From Saxidomus purpurata (Eukaryota > Mollusca > Bivalvia > Venerida > Veneridae), in assembly GCA_022818135.1 (NCBI GenBank), contig JAFMSR010000005.1, forward strand, positions 25,062,906-25,126,905: a stretch of DNA of 64,000 bases, given 5' to 3'. The first letter of the stretch is position 1; each line of letters opens with the position of its first letter. A model generated the notes under the pieces. That model was not told where the DNA came from. It saw only the letters and a program-made list of their open reading frames with translations, and made no database searches. Below, in pieces: positions 13,251 through 24,150 of this stretch. Both the position numbers and the translations under genes were made by a program.

Positions 13251-13595
13251 CAAGTTAAAGTCTCAGGATCTTTTTTGAAGTTACTGTTATAATAAAATAA
13301 ATTAACTGACAGGATAATGATAGAACTATGTTTTATTCACTCTAAAACAATATTAACATATGACTTTCTTTCTACTCAGCACGTCGTTTCGTCATGAGAA
13401 ATAATTGTCAAAAAGCCTTTCTTATTGTTTGCAATATCATTGAAAAAAATACTGCACTACACTTCTTAATTGTTTTTTTTATTCAAAAAGCAAAATGAAT
13501 GTTTTTGGTACAAATAAAGGTCATTTCTGCCGCTAAGACATCTTTCTTGGTAAAATGAGAGCTACATGTACTTGTATCTGTGGTCCTTGGACAAA
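13250..13595. repeat. Upstream block shared by P450 genes A and C (copy near A)
   Basis: Aligns end to end, same orientation, with 48950-49263 upstream of gene C. Shared words: ATGTT.TATTNACTCTAA.ACAAT, AAGCCTTTC, TTGCAATATCA.TGAAAAAA, AAGACATCT.TCTTGGTA and GAGCTAC. No ORF. Distance to the gene A start is about 2.9 kb. It may be duplicated regulatory DNA or just a remnant of the ancestral gene duplication. Confidence 0.65.
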
Positions 13596-13659
13596 TATTT
13601 TCATGCATAAATCTATTTCTTATAGAACAAATACCATTTAAGTCCATATATGTCTTATT

Positions 13660-14090
13660 ATGCCTCCGCTATTCGCAACTCGAACAATGTCTGAAGGGCA
13701 TTTAGTTTTCATCTGTCCGTCCGTGCGTGCGTCCGCCCATGATAAATTTCTGTTTCCGATGAATAACTTTTGAAAGCATGCATAAACTTAATCAAATTTC
13801 ACACGTAGGTTTATGATCATAAAATACAGGCCATGTTCGATTTCCGTTACAGTTCACAAATGATTGCATGAGTTATGATCCCTTTTCAAATCAAGTATCA
13901 GCAAAATGGTGGTTTCCGATAAATAGACTAGCTTTTGAAAGATTGCATGGATTTTCCTCAGACTGGAAATGTAGTTGTAGAAAATAAAACACAGGTAAAG
14001 TTTGTTTTGGTTACAATTTACGAGTTATTACAGGAATTGATGCCCGTTTTACTTACATTACATTTTACTTAAATTTCAATTTTCAATATA
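13660..14090 (+). repeat. Dispersed repeat, copy 2 (see 8425-8830)
   Basis: Begins TATGCCTCCGCTATTCGCAA, followed by CTGTCCGTCCGTGCGTGCGT, then the block shared with the 8.4 kb copy (ATGATCATAAAATACAGG, GAGTTATGATCCCTTTT, GGTTTCCGATAAAT). Non-coding. Confidence 0.55.
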
Positions 14091-14739
14091 CGAGTTTTGA
14101 AAAATGTTATATTGAGAGGCAACTTATAACATTAACCGTTTTGTCGGAACGTCAAGAACTTTGGTCATATGCAGTATGACGTCATGCGTGATATCATGAA
14201 ATGACAGAAAACTTGAAGGTGTTTCTCTGCGTCGCCCACGACGTCATTTACCTAAAAAAATGTAATGTTACCAAATTGTTCAGGGATTGAAGTTTCGTCT
14301 TCGGCAAAGCATGGAAAAGTTTTAAGTTTTCGAAAAAAACATTACACTACATCTGCCGTAAAGTTTCACGGCGTGTCATTCTAGAACGCTAGAAGTAAAG
14401 TATAAAAAGCATAATATTTGCATGGCCATTTGTCGAATCGGCGCGACTAGAGAATATACGATTCATTCGTGTGTTTGAATAGGCCATTATACTAAATGCC
14501 TCAAATCATAATTATTTTGACGACAATAACATGTACTCTCGAGCATTTATGCAGGTCTATCTCCATGCTAACATCGTGTATTTTCGTTATATGTACGTGA
14601 AGATGATTTCATTCACTGTTAACTAACCGTGGTGATTCTAAAAAGTATTCGCGTCAGCAATGAACCTTTAGACACATATTTCTTATTTCCCTCTTGATGT
14701 GTGCACGAACTTCACTTTTAATGTAATTATTTTTTTCTT

Positions 14740-14995
14740 TGATTGATTAAGTCTCGGCCGACCCAAGGACTTCTCCCTGGGTGAACTTCTGACAGGCACA
14801 GATTGAAGATCTGATACGAATAGCCTCCTTGGTTTTTTTACATGTCAGGTATATAGAACCGATACACGTGAGACTACCTCTGGGTAATCAGTTCATCTCT
14901 AAATTTCCAGTGCGGGCCGGGATTTGAACCGGAGACCTCCGGATCGGTAGTCCAGAGCGTTAACCACTCGACCAATGCACCACCCAATGTCTTAA
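14740..14995 (-). mobile_element. tRNA-derived SINE
   Basis: On the minus strand a tRNA-like head has an A box TGGTCGAGTGG (14974-14964) and a B box GGTTCAAATCC (14930-14920), followed by a core with CTATATACCTGACATG (about 14874-14827) and a tail ending AATCAATC. The core is shared with the SINE at 54955-55217, which has a different head. A short ORF through the head is not a gene. Confidence 0.75.
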
Positions 14996-15109
14996 ATTCC
15001 AAGCGTTTTATTTCTGTTTTATATCTACCACATTTTAAATAAGGCCTTGTATAAATAGGTACAAATGGTTCCGGTTGATTGAACAACATGGCCACCAGCA
15101 CTAAAAATA

Positions 15110-15620
15110 GAAAAATCTAAGAAAGTCTTCTTCTTCAAAACCACAAGGCTCGAACCTTAGATATTTAGTATACAGCAATATCTCGTGGTCATCTACCAAG
15201 ATCGTTCAAATCATGCCCCAAGGGTCAAAATTTTGCTTGCCTGGTTGGTCACTTGTTTTGCATGGACTGATATACTATTAGGAGAAAATTCAAAAATCTT
15301 ATTCTCCAAAACACATGGTCCAAAACTTTGATATTTTGTATGTAACATAGTCTACTGGTCCTCTACCAAGTTTGTTGAAGTCTTATACGTTGGATTAATG
15401 TTTGCCACGCCCAGTTGGTCCATTTTATATAGAGTTATACAGGAAAAATTTTGAAACATTTCTTGTTCATAACCACAAGGTACAACACTTAGATATTTGG
15501 CATTTAGCATTGTCTAGAGCCTCTATACCAAGTTTGTTAAAATCATGCCACTAGGGTTAAAATTTGACACGCCTGGGTGTTACATTTTGTTATAAATGTT
15601 TGGCAGAAATTTCCTCCTCA
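15110..15620. repeat. Tandem repeat of about 160-170 bp units
   Basis: Three degenerate units share CCACAAGG..GAACNTTAGATATTT, CTCTACCAAG.TTGTT.AA.TCATG and a CCTGGTTGGTCA word. CTACCAAG-type words fall near 15195, 15365 and 15523. Next to the SINE; non-coding. Confidence 0.6.
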
Positions 15621-17395
15621 GTAATAATGAAGTACAACATAAAGAATTGTTTTTATTTTATAAATCTGCATCAAATATTTTATAAATATGCATCAAAAAG
15701 ATGCAGAAGCTTTGCCACATACATGCATTTGTTTATGCTCTAAAGTGCTAGTATAGTTAAATACAAAGAATTCATTGTACACTTGGCTGTAACCTAAAAT
15801 TTCCAGTTATATAAATTAGAGAAAGAATGTGATTTCCCACAATTTGTCCGGACCCGGACCCTTCCCCCAAAAGGTTGCTGTTATTTGAGTCAAGAGTGCA
15901 TTGACAGGGATATGAATCACCTTCAATGAAGAGTTAAAAAGTAGATCTCATAATATGCAAAACTTAATCAATTCAATATTTCTTTAAAACCAAATTAGCA
16001 TAGATGAAAATAAAGATATTGAAAAGTTTTAATTAAGTAGTTATGAATGGATGACAGAATTGTAAAGGTGCAGATTGGTTTGAATAATAATGATACATAC
16101 TATTTTGGGAAATTGATGTAGGCGAAAGTATGCACAGTTCTTTTTTCTTCATACATATCGGGGATGATACTTATAACCACGTCGTCTTCAATGTGGCAAA
16201 TGTTTCTTTTTGCAAATACAGGTGATTGTATCAATAAGATATCCTTTTAAGAGAATTTGAATTTTAAGTGTTTTTACAAAAACGAAAATCCTTTTAGTCA
16301 AATAGTTCTGATATGCGCAAAATAAACCTTAATGATTGCCTCTTTGTTCAAAATGGACAACTGTCCGACTCAATCGGTAGGCTACGAATATGAACGGGTC
16401 ATAAAAAAAACTCAATAAGCAGCATTCGAAATCAATATCACTAGATAATTTTTTCACTTCTTTGATTATATGTTATATGGTTTTTGAAGTGGTATATGGG
16501 GATATATTACCCGCCTAGACTTATATTACCCGAGCCGTTAGGCAAGGGCAATATTATGTCTGGGCGGGTTATAAATCCCCATATATCACATCACAAAACA
16601 AATAACAGTTGTATTACCCTTCTCTTTCTTAAATATTGAAAGATTCCGTTCATGTTTTTTTTAACGGCAGAACGTAAGCAGACCTTCAGATCCCCTTATG
16701 ATACCTCAATGTCATTTCTTGACGTCAAAAATCAGCACGGACTTATACATTGACTTACTAAACGCGGCGAATAAGCTCACGTTTAGCATGGGGTACAGTA
16801 ACGGGATAATGTCAAGTGTATATTACCGACTTGCCTGTAAATATCAGAAGACCGCAAATTTCATGGAAGGGTAATAAAACTGGATATGTTAGTAAACGTC
16901 GCTGAATCCAAATATTATGGCGCCCATTACGTTGCTATCGGGAATGAAGTCAAAGTAAGCGACGTAAGTTTTTACATGACGATAACGCGTTGATCAATAA
17001 AAATGCAAGATATTTATATGATTTTTGTTTTCTGGTTGCTAAAACCGGCGTGTTGATTACTATGAACTAATACAAGTTTATAGCAGTTTAATTTGTTGTT
17101 ATATAACGACAATGAACTTAATCATTTGCCTTGTAATGTTGATACAGAAACTTTAGGGTTAATAAAAATTACGTCTATATTTGCCAATAAAGGACATGCC
17201 AGAAGCGTCTGTTACTCACAAAATGTACAAATCAAATGTTCATCAAATATATTTTATATGACGGCTGACAACTATACAGAAGCACGTCTATAACTGAAAG
17301 GTTTCTTACATGTATTCGGATCTTGAATTAAGAAACAATAACTGTATCATTGTGTTTTATCGTTGAATAAAATATAGTCAGGAGTTTGGATGCGT
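15620..17395. other. Intergenic, includes a foldback hairpin
   Basis: No gene recognised. A long imperfect hairpin lies at about 16495-16592: the left arm ATATGGGGATATATTACCCG pairs with a right arm ending in GGGTTATAAATCCCCATAT. TTGACGTCAAA lies near 16720. The gene B duplication begins about 17395. Confidence 0.6.
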
Positions 17396-17448
17396 AGTAA
17401 TTAAATTAATTCATTCATTTCGTAAATAATATTTACAAATATATTTAC

Positions 17449-20105
17449 CACCAGAGAAACCACATTTGTCAATGATCGTTGTAAAAGTGCTACGATATCA
17501 AAGTCACGTCCACCAAATGACTCTATCTGTTTATTAAATCGGTTTAGCTCGTATGATATTTTCATTTCAAAATCATTGAATCCTTCGTGTCCATAAACGT
17601 GCAGCCCCTGGGTTATACTTAGAGAAGGAAACAACTCATGAGTCAATGTGTGAAAGACCGTATCAATTATTAGCAAAATGAAAGAAAACTCCGATTAAAT
17701 CGAACTGGTAAGTTAAACCTCTTTCGTATATATTCTAATTTGGTTGAGGCTTAGTTAAAGAGAAGCATAGTTACAACTTGTCGACAAATCACACTTTCCA
17801 TAAAGTCGGTGTGCGATATTATCAAAGAACAGTTTTCACGTTTTAACCGCTGCTATAGAGGTTACGCAATCTTTGTCTATGAGTTAAGTATAGGATGATT
17901 CAGTTAGCAGAAGAAAAGAGGATTTTCGGCAATGCTTGAGGATAATCAAACTAAAAGCATTCATGCATGAATACAATTACTTATGAACAACAAAATGCCT
18001 GTGTACCTTTTCGCATTCCACTATGAACACTGCTGTGGGCGTCTCAAAAAAAAACAATACTCTGGCTTCCAAACAAAAGATATTCAGCGTAAAAGGATTT
18101 ACTTCTGTCATTCATGTATTGCCGATATGGCTCCATTGCCAAAACTTTCTGAATGACTCCTTCTGAATTCAGACAAATCATATTTTGATGTAGAAGTCTT
18201 TTTCCAAAGATGTCATCATATTCCTCCGCATATCTAAAAAACTTATCAAATATATTATGTTCGTTGATTTCAAGCGCACACCCAATGATTGGAAGTCCTT
18301 TTGGGCCTGGAGGCTTCTTCAATGTGTGGTAAACCTGCCCCTCGGGGGCAAGCTCGGTTTCAAATGATCCTCGAAATAGACTTAGTTCGTGGGCTTTCAA
18401 TTTATTAATCAGGATGACCGACACCACTGACCATTTATAAGACCGGTCAGAAGTCTTTTACACTAGGTGTTCAAGAGCCGAGTGCATTACATGTTCCATT
18501 GATCAAATTGTTCTGTGTTGCCAGGGTAAATGGCTTAAGTTCAGGGATCAAGTTTTCTTATTTACTATCTCCCTTTCACTCATTAACTATTCCGTTGAAA
18601 AAACCAACACCATTTGTTTCATACATTTATTTTGCCTCATCAACAAGTTCTACATATATTTACAAAAAGTCTAAGAGTTACTCAATGTGCTTAATGTTAT
18701 GTATTGTTTTCTTAGTTCACACACCAATTTTAAACTGTATTCCAAAAGTGCCTGTTTAGGATGTTGATAATATTCAAGCACAACATACTGATATTTAGTT
18801 AAAATTATATCAAAAGAAATCTTCATGTCCAATAAAGTTCCATGATAAAATTCCATATTTTCATTGTTTTTATTCTCAGAGTTTACTAAAATATTAACTA
18901 ATTGTTGTCACTCAAAAGTAATTAATTTCTGTGTCAATTTTGAAAAGAATTTACTAGTTTTAGTCCATAGTGCCTAAAAGTCCAAAAGTAAAAAGCTCAT
19001 AAGCCTAGGGATCCAGGCCTTATATAGAGGAGAAGAAATGCTGTCTTCTGATTGGCTAAAAGACCAATCTAATTTTTCACATGATTGGCATTTAAACTCT
19101 AACTCCTCCCATAAATTACATTTTCCAACAAAAGCAACAAAACCAAAAATTGTCATCAAAAACAAAATAATTCAATGCAATCTATATAAAATTATACACC
19201 CTAACACATAAGTCTTAACAACCAGATAATTCTTTAAAGCAATTAAAATAGCAGCTATTTCTCTCCCTCCAAAAATGGGGAAAAACCAAAATGGCTGACC
19301 AAAATGAATGGTCACTTCTAAGAGCTGATTTTGCCAATTACAACAAATAAAAGATCTCAAAAAATACAAAAATGTACTTAAAACAAAGCCTTACTATTTA
19401 AGAACCTAGCTCTTCAACCATTTGCCACTAACTTCTTGTTAACATATTAAACTAGCTGATATTCATTTTCCAAGCACCTGTTGCATAAAGATATAGCCTA
19501 GCAGAATGAAAAGAAAGAAGAGAAACTTAGTTTGCAGACAAACTCCTGCATGTCATGTTGTGAAATTCCTCACAAATAAATGTTTCAATATATATAATAA
19601 TATGGTAACCTTAAAATTATGCTGACTGACTCAAAATGATAGCTTTGAAACATTCTTTTATTTGGTCTATTTTTAGAATCCGACCAGCATCACTTAGAAT
19701 GCAGTTTCACAAAAATCTCAATAAATCAACATAATTAAACACTAAGACTCTTTATGAGTAAATGATATCAATATATACATAAGGTACAGTCATAATTTGC
19801 TGAATAATGAACCAAAATAGTGATTAAGAAAGGATTTTCAATTTTGCAATATTGAGTTCCGACTTGCAATCTCAATCTACAGAATTGCCTCAAAACTATT
19901 CCCTTTCTTAGCATGAAACTCTCAGAAAAGTGAGATAACAAAATTACGCACCTACAAGTGGTACTTTATGCACCAAAACATTTTTACGTCATCATATATA
20001 CAAAACACAATATGTCAAGTTCTCGGCAAATGTTTCCGATTTTCCCTTCGGTTTGAATAAAACGTAAAGTGCCAAAACTATAAGAAAAATATATAGCAAA
20101 ATCAT
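17449..20105 (-). pseudogene. Cytochrome P450 pseudogene (gene B), exons 1-2 only, disrupted
   Basis: A partial tandem copy of gene A. Exon 1 is in two pieces: 20105-20029 (ATG, anchor, start of hinge) and 18320-18007 (KKPPGPKGLP to MRK). The pieces add up to exactly 391 nt once the insertion at 18326-20028 and one copy of the AATGT duplication are removed. Codon 118 is TGA (18046-18044), where gene A has GGA. Exon 2 is 17449-17618 by homology, but its acceptor reads TAAG where gene A has TAGG, which moves the usable AG by one base and shifts the frame. No homologue of exons 3-7 is visible between 17.4 and 10.6 kb. A predictor could call Met at 18427 as a start; that sequence belongs to the insertion. 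Confidence 0.88.
18326..20028. mobile_element. 1,703 bp insertion inside exon 1 of P450 gene B, class unknown
   Basis: Flanked by AATGT at 18321-18325 and 20029-20033, a perfect 5 bp target duplication. Removing the insert and one copy of the repeat restores the exon to the length seen in A and C. The ends (plus strand) start GTGGTAAACCTGCCCC and finish TTCTCGGCA; I see no convincing terminal inverted repeat. Near the left end is a short palindrome, TGCCCCTCGGGGGCA. The interior is AT-rich with only short ORFs. I cannot assign it to a transposon class. Confidence 0.8.
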
Positions 20106-20728
20106 TATGTCGTCATTTATTGAATTGCTTCAAAACTTAAATATATTACAATACACACTTTTTTCTAACATATATTGCACTACTTCTCGATGTCATATTA
20201 ATATGAACTGATTTACTACATGTCTTTAGCCGTGTTCAAGGATAAGGGTAGTATTAAAGGGATATGTCTGATTTCTTAATCGTGAAAAGTAAAATTTAAG
20301 TTATAATTAATAAGGATTTTGTTATTTGAATGATTTTAACCTGTTTCAAATAAAAATTAGCATATATCTCTACATAAAACATGTATCTAAAAATAGAATT
20401 ACACATTTTATTTTGAGCTTAAAGTGCCAGGATCACATTTACGAGTATCCCTCGTTTTATCAAAAAAGATGTCTTACTGATAGATCACAGGCCTACAGAT
20501 CACAAATAAACTATACTATCGACAGAAATTACATAAATTTGTACCAAACGCATTCCTAACTTTGCTTCTTAAAATGAATAAATACTAGAATAAATAAATA
20601 TAGAAACTTAGTGCAGTATTTTTGCAAAAGGCTTTCTGGCAACTCTTTGCCTTGAAGAAATAACTTGAATACGACAGAGAAGTATATGTCAACATTGTTG
20701 TAAAGTGAATAGAACTTGGTTCTATCAT

Positions 20729-21700
20729 TTTCTTGCATACCCCGCGGGGGAAGTACTGGCGGATCCCAGCACGCAGAGGGAAGAGATCAGCCTATACTTT
20801 CTGTAGGGAAAGTACATCTCGGGCTTACTTGACAGCATCCGAACTTCGTTCGTGTATTCAACTCGTACCTGGAATACTTTATTTCCGAGATACGTTTCAT
20901 GGCGGTTTACATGTGAAAGATTAGAATGTTTTTCGTAAATGTAAACTAAGGTCTCATAAGAAAGCACACACACGATATTTTTCAAGTTAATGTAAAAGGA
21001 ATTTCATTTTTAGGAATGGTTCGAATCTTCAGGGTACGCAATAACGGTTCAAAATACGAAAGTTGTTGGTAACGAATATCCATGTAGTTTTGAAGCGAGA
21101 GTTGACTGCGAAAAGAAATGGTGCTTTTTATGGTGTCACAAGCAAGAGCATCAAATTTTAGAAATGTATAGCAACAGAATCTATTCACATTTCAAAGAAC
21201 ATACCTACAATCATACATTTTTCAAAACAAAAATGGCGGTAAATGACGTCACAGTTTCTCTTGATAAATGACGTCACTATATAAACAAAACCAGTTAATT
21301 AAGTCAATGTCGATGGTAGTCGCATTAATCAAGTAAACTGGACGTGCGTCAGGAGAATCTCTGTTTAGGATTTAATTAATATTTTTTTGTTTCACAACGT
21401 AGATTAAGCACAGTTTTGGATGCGATCAAGCACTATGTTTTTAGCGCTAGATACATAAACAGTGGTTAAATCACGTGTGAACCTACCAAATTTCCTACGC
21501 AAAGGGGTTCCATGCGGGGAATTATATTTAATCAACATGAAGTTTTGATTTACCGCTCAACATAGTAGGGCCTATTAAGCGGTTTTCTCGTAGAAACTGC
21601 AATTAAATCAAATAAAGTATGCAAGAAAAAGGATCTTGCATGGCCTACTGTGGAGGACTGGGTTGTTCCGACCCTCGGGAAAGCGGGGGGAAGTCGGAAT
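20729..21700. repeat. ~1 kb dispersed repeat with paired CRE palindromes, copy 1
   Basis: Nearly identical to 30899-31951. Begins TCTTGCATACCCC. It contains two TGACGTCA palindromes (21244-21251 and 21269-21276) 17 bp apart. It ends in the first arm of a hairpin (GGATCTTGCATGGCCTACTG), whose second arm is missing here. Both strands carry short ORFs, but these follow from high nucleotide similarity and I do not call them genes. Inserted relative to the gene A flank. Confidence 0.75.
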
Positions 21701-22763
21701 AATCCTATCAATAAATTTATGTTACTATATCAGTAAATTCAAAGAGATCCTGAGACTTTAAACATACAAGAGGTCACAGTTATATAGCGCAAGGCCTCAA
21801 TTACTCAATCGACATATTTACTCTTGTTACTCCCGCCATCCGCCCGCCTTATTTCTAGAATTATACTAATGATTAACAGTTTTTTCTCAGTTATGAACAT
21901 GGTTTTGGGAATACGATTTTTTTTAATTCTTGTAATTCATATTTTCATGAGCACGTGTATGTAAACAAAACGTTTTTACCGTCACAAAAACTACAATAAG
22001 TAAGGTCTTTATTTTTCGTCAATATGCCCGGACTGCCTAAGAATATAGCTGACTCAAAAATCTTCGGGTAACATACCCCCGAATCCCATTAAAACTGTTT
22101 GCTTTCAAAAATTATCTGCCGAGCGGCGGTGAGTACTAAAACACTATCCAACTCTATCTAACATAAAGAGACATGGTCGGTAGCAAGAATCGAGCACAAA
22201 TGATCCCTCGATTGATGGGAGGCGGATTACATACAAAATCCGTCGTATACAGTCAGCAGTGTGGTTGGTAAGCTCAGTCAAACACCTGCATCATCTATAA
22301 TAAATCAAATTTCATTTTAAACTTTATTTTCATTATTTTTATGTTGAAGTACGACACGGTATTGGATTTCATGTTTTACACATATTTGATAATTACACAA
22401 TTTGTGCACAAACATTCGTTTAAGAGATGTTTTACCGAACATTACCTGCAGATGGTTAAATTCGATAAACAGTTTGCACATGCTTCACATCTTTTAAAAG
22501 CATAATGTACCCTTATACTACAAAACAATCTTCACTTCTCACGGTTAAAATCTTCTTTTTTTTAGAAGAAAACGGGTTTCTTGTAGTTTATACCTTGAAA
22601 AACTGTATATACGTATAATATTATGTGTTTTAAATATGTGGCTTTCTATATCAAACCCAATTTTCATACGCAACACGTGCGAAATATGACATACTTTTAG
22701 CGATTTGTACAGAATTTTTGTTGTCATTCATCGTCGGCTTTTATAATACGATTTGCATGTACA

Positions 22764-23793
22764 AAACAAGAGCTGTCCCTCACAGGTGACAAATGCCCCC
22801 GAAAGAGATGTCTCACAGTCTCAACAATTGTGCCATGTAATTTTAAAATCCTTCCATGCATGACAGAGTAACCATGCATACAGCATTCCGTTACTTTTAA
22901 ACTCTAAGTGTGACCTTGACCTTTGAAGTGGTTCTTGCACGCAACACATTGTCTTGATGTGCTGAACATTTGTGCCAAGTTATTTTAAAATCAATCAATG
23001 CATGACAAAGTTACAGTAAAGCCACAAATGTATGCATATATACAGGATTCCATTACTTTTGAACTCTAAGTGTGACCTTGACCTTTTAGGTAGGGACGTG
23101 GGTCTTGCACGCGACACGTCGTGTTAACATGCTGATTATTTGTGCCAAGTTATCTTAAAGTCCTTTAATGCATGACAAAGTTACAGTCCGGACACGAATG
23201 TGTGCATATATACAGGATTCCATTACCTTCAAACTCTAATTGTGACCTTGACCTTTTAGGTAGGGACGTGGGTCTTGCACGCGACACGTTGTGTTAATGT
23301 GCTGAACATTTTTGCCAAGTTATTTTAAAATCCTTCAATACATGATAAAGTTACAGTCCGGACACGAATGTGTGCATATACAATGTATACAGGATTCCAT
23401 TATCTTCAAACTCTAAGTGTGACCTTGACCTTTGAGGTAGGAACGTAAGTCTTGCACGCAACACGTCGTCATGATGTGCTAAACATTTATGCCAAATTAT
23501 TTTAAAATCCTTCGATGCATGACAAAGTTACAGTCCGGACACAAATGTGTGCATATATACAGGATTCCATTATCTTCAAACTCTAAGTGTGACCTTGACC
23601 TTTGAGGTAGGGATATGGGTCTTGCTCGCGACACGTCGTCTTGATGTAGTGAACATTTGTGCCAAGTTATTTTAAAATCCTTTAATGCATGACAAAGTTA
23701 CTTAAATGTAAGGGGGACGCACAGACGGACAGACGGACGCACGGACAGACAGACGGTGCGATTTCAATATGCCACCCTTCGGGGGCATAAAAA
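22764..23793 (-). mobile_element. Helentron-like element with five ~170 bp tandem units
   Basis: In minus orientation it opens ATGCCCCCGAAGGGTGG and closes CTTTCGGGGGCAT followed by GGGACAGCTCTTGTTT, so a 12 bp inverted repeat is terminal at one end and subterminal at the other. The core has five units marked by GTGACCTTGACC at 22910, 23072, 23242, 23419 and 23589 (spacings 162, 170, 177, 170). A CGGACAGACGGACG-type tract lies near 23715-23755. The matching site in the gene A flank (about 12513-12520) is empty. Confidence 0.75.
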
Positions 23794-24150
23794 TTAAACA
23801 AGTATGACTAAGCCTGTGGACTACCGAAATCCTAGGTTTTCGAAAATTCTGATGTTAAAACCTAACTTGTCAGCTGAACCTTGGTTCTTGGAATACTTGT
23901 GCAAACCGCGTGGCATTGTGCAAGCTTTCATTATCCCCCGCCTTGACGGAGGGGATATAGTGATTATAGACATCACAGGTCCTTCACTAAATGATAAAAA
24001 CAAACAATACTGTTGTGAGATACATCAAGTGTTGAAATTAACAAGAAAAATCAAATCAACATGAATAAAGTTTCTATGGATTCTGCAGGGGTTGAAACAT
24101 GTGACATTTTGAATATTGTAATACTGAAACCTTTACCTGGGTAAATGTTT

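Larger units (their letters stand above)
20106..23820. other. Upstream flank of P450 pseudogene B
   Basis: Homologous to the gene A flank (10396-12560) but interrupted by two elements described separately (20729-21700 and 22764-23793). The alignment resumes at ATGACTAAGCCTGTG near 23803. No coding evidence. Confidence 0.7.

Noticed and set aside
14874..15101. ORF containing a WSSG-like peptide on the minus strand
   Set aside because: It is translation of a tRNA-derived SINE head; such reading frames are a common artefact.
18326..18427. Apparent alternative N-terminus of a P450 starting at 18427
   Set aside because: The first residues come from the 1,703 bp insertion. The true anchor-coding piece lies at 20105-20029 and the exon lengths add up only without the insert.
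17449..20105. Copy B exons 1-2 as alternative first exons of gene A
   Set aside because: A stop at codon 118, the split exon and the shifted acceptor make a productive transcript very unlikely.
20725..20985. Conserved small protein encoded in the ~1 kb repeat (also 30845-31078)
   Set aside because: Both strands are open in both copies and the similarity is at nucleotide level throughout, so there is no sign of selection on a protein.
22764..23793. CRISPR-like array of regular repeats
   Set aside because: Units are about 170 bp and contiguous, without short repeats and unique spacers; the sequence is eukaryotic.
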